A program made the translations under genes and the position numbers. A DNA stretch of 64,000 nt, from positions 992,001 to 1,056,000 of the forward strand of contig CAWAFL010000001.1 of NCBI GenBank assembly GCA_963781305.1. The letters run 5' to 3'. Positions 63,316 through 64,000 of this stretch are shown piece by piece. Each line of letters begins with the position of its first letter. Positions within the stretch are counted from its first letter, which is position 1. The notes beneath the pieces are model-generated. The model did no database searches. It was not told the origin of the DNA and saw only the letters and a list, made by a program, of their open reading frames with translations. This DNA comes from DASXMT01 sp963781305 (GTDB lineage Bacteria; Actinomycetota; Acidimicrobiia; Acidimicrobiales; RAAP-2).

Positions 63316-64000
63316 GACGTGCGCATTCGGGGCGGGCCAGCCCGAGGTTGTCGCGGAGCGTGGTGCCGGCGTAGCGGTCGCGGAACACGCCACGTCGCTG
63401 GAGCTCGGGCACGACGAGTCGGACCACATCCTCGTAGGCGCCGGGCGAGTGGGTGGCGGCAATCACGAACCCGTCGCATGCGCCGGTGTTGAACCACTCC
63501 TCCATCTGATCGGCGACATCGGGGCCGGTACCGACGAAGCGCGGACCCTGCAGCAGGGTGGCCCGGTGGCCGGCGAGGTCGGCGAGCGTTACCGTGTCTC
63601 CGCCGATGTGCTTGCGGAGGTTCTGCACCAGCCCTCGGATACCCGAGACCGACTCGATGACCTCGTCGGGGATGGGTGAGTCCAGGTCGAAACCCGACAA
63701 GTCGTAGTTCATCAGCTCGGAGAGCAGGGTCACCGAAGCCATGGGGTCGATGAAGTCGTGGAGGAACATCTGTTCACGTTCTTCCGCCTGGGCCGTCGAT
63801 TCACCTACGACCGTGTAGGCCATCGGCAGCATCTTCACCGAATCAGGGTCACGCCCGAACTCACCGATGCGATCCTTTTGGTCCTTGTAGTGGCTCCGGG
63901 CCCCCTCGATGCCGGGGTCGCCGGTGAAGATGACCTCGGCCCACCGGGCGGCGAAGTCCCGGCCCCGCCCGGACGAGCCCGCTTGGAGCAGGACGGGTCG
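63308..64000 (-). CDS. LLM-class flavin monooxygenase, N-terminus missing
   Basis: The right edge enters a luciferase-like flavin monooxygenase of the NtaA/SnaA/SoxA branch. Visible residues begin RPVLLQAGSSGRGRDFAARW, then AEVIFTGDPGIEGARSHY, and continue to a C-terminus GFVIAATHSPGAYEDVVRLV and LRDNLGLARPE. The first half, with most of the FMN site, lies outside. Such enzymes use reduced FMN from a separate reductase to oxidise small organics. It is the furthest upstream gene seen of the minus-strand operon ending in TetR at 57247. Confidence 0.88.
   Translation of the reverse strand, partial: RPVLLQAGSSGRGRDFAARWAEVIFTGDPGIEGARSHYKDQKDRIGEFGRDPDSVKMLPMAYTVVGESTAQAEEREQMFLHDFIDPMASVTLLSELMNYDLSGFDLDSPIPDEVIESVSGIRGLVQNLRKHIGGDTVTLADLAGHRATLLQGPRFVGTGPDVADQMEEWFNTGACDGFVIAATHSPGAYEDVVRLVVPELQRRGVFRDRYAGTTLRDNLGLARPECARHG

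Overview
The window is GC-rich DNA with strong third-position G/C bias, actinobacterial gene content and mostly GGAGG-type ribosome binding sites. Nicotinoprotein-type alcohol dehydrogenases, many cytochrome P450s, and secreted repeat proteins with the G-Y-W-L-V-A-S-D-G-G unit together suggest an uncultured or poorly known actinobacterium, probably of the class Acidimicrobiia. That placement is inference. I saw no rRNA, tRNA, CRISPR array, transposase or phage gene.

Region 1 (about 1-22.7 kb) is housekeeping and stress material. It holds a DUF1707 membrane protein and a nickel/cobalt transporter under a cobalamin riboswitch, divergent from an ArsR regulator. Next come a class II aldolase, an aldo/keto reductase and a zinc-ribbon protein. 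The chaperone locus follows: thioredoxin-2 and adenylate kinase, divergent from dnaK-grpE-dnaJ-cbpM-clpB. After it lie a LuxR-type regulator, a PstS-like protein fused to propeller-like repeats, a methyltransferase, a hydrolase, a quinone-oxidoreductase-like protein, a CmcJ-like protein, a SnoaL-like protein, a RibD-C reductase and a PIG-L deacetylase. Most genes here are split by single-base frameshifts, usually in G or C runs, while the protein stays recognisable across frames. I read these as uncorrected sequencing indels rather than real decay. From about 22.7 kb onward the genes are intact, with one exception (marR near 56.93 kb).

Region 2 (23.4-51.6 kb and 57.2-64 kb) is a dense catabolic island. 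It has five P450s, a three-cysteine ferredoxin, an ATP-dependent hydantoinase pair (HyuA/HyuB) behind one P450, a Baeyer-Villiger-type monooxygenase between two P450s, and two NDMA-type alcohol dehydrogenases. It also has an epoxide hydrolase, three SDRs, paired acyl-CoA dehydrogenases, an enoyl-CoA hydratase, three D-aminoacylase/ACMSD-type amidohydrolases and two VOC proteins. A final operon carries a TetR, SDR, P450, DapB-like dehydrogenase, CoA-ester lyase, family III CoA-transferase and a flavin-dependent LLM monooxygenase. The logic is oxygenation, alcohol oxidation, ring opening, CoA activation and beta-oxidation of some hydrophobic, probably cyclic, compound. The substrate cannot be read from the sequence.

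Region 3 (51.7-57.15 kb) interrupts the island. A minus-strand operon encodes a secreted propeller-like protein, a second secreted protein and a sulfatase joined in frame to a five-helix membrane domain. It is divergent from a marR gene whose start region carries a palindrome. I recognise neither secreted family, and this cassette is the best candidate here for an undescribed system.
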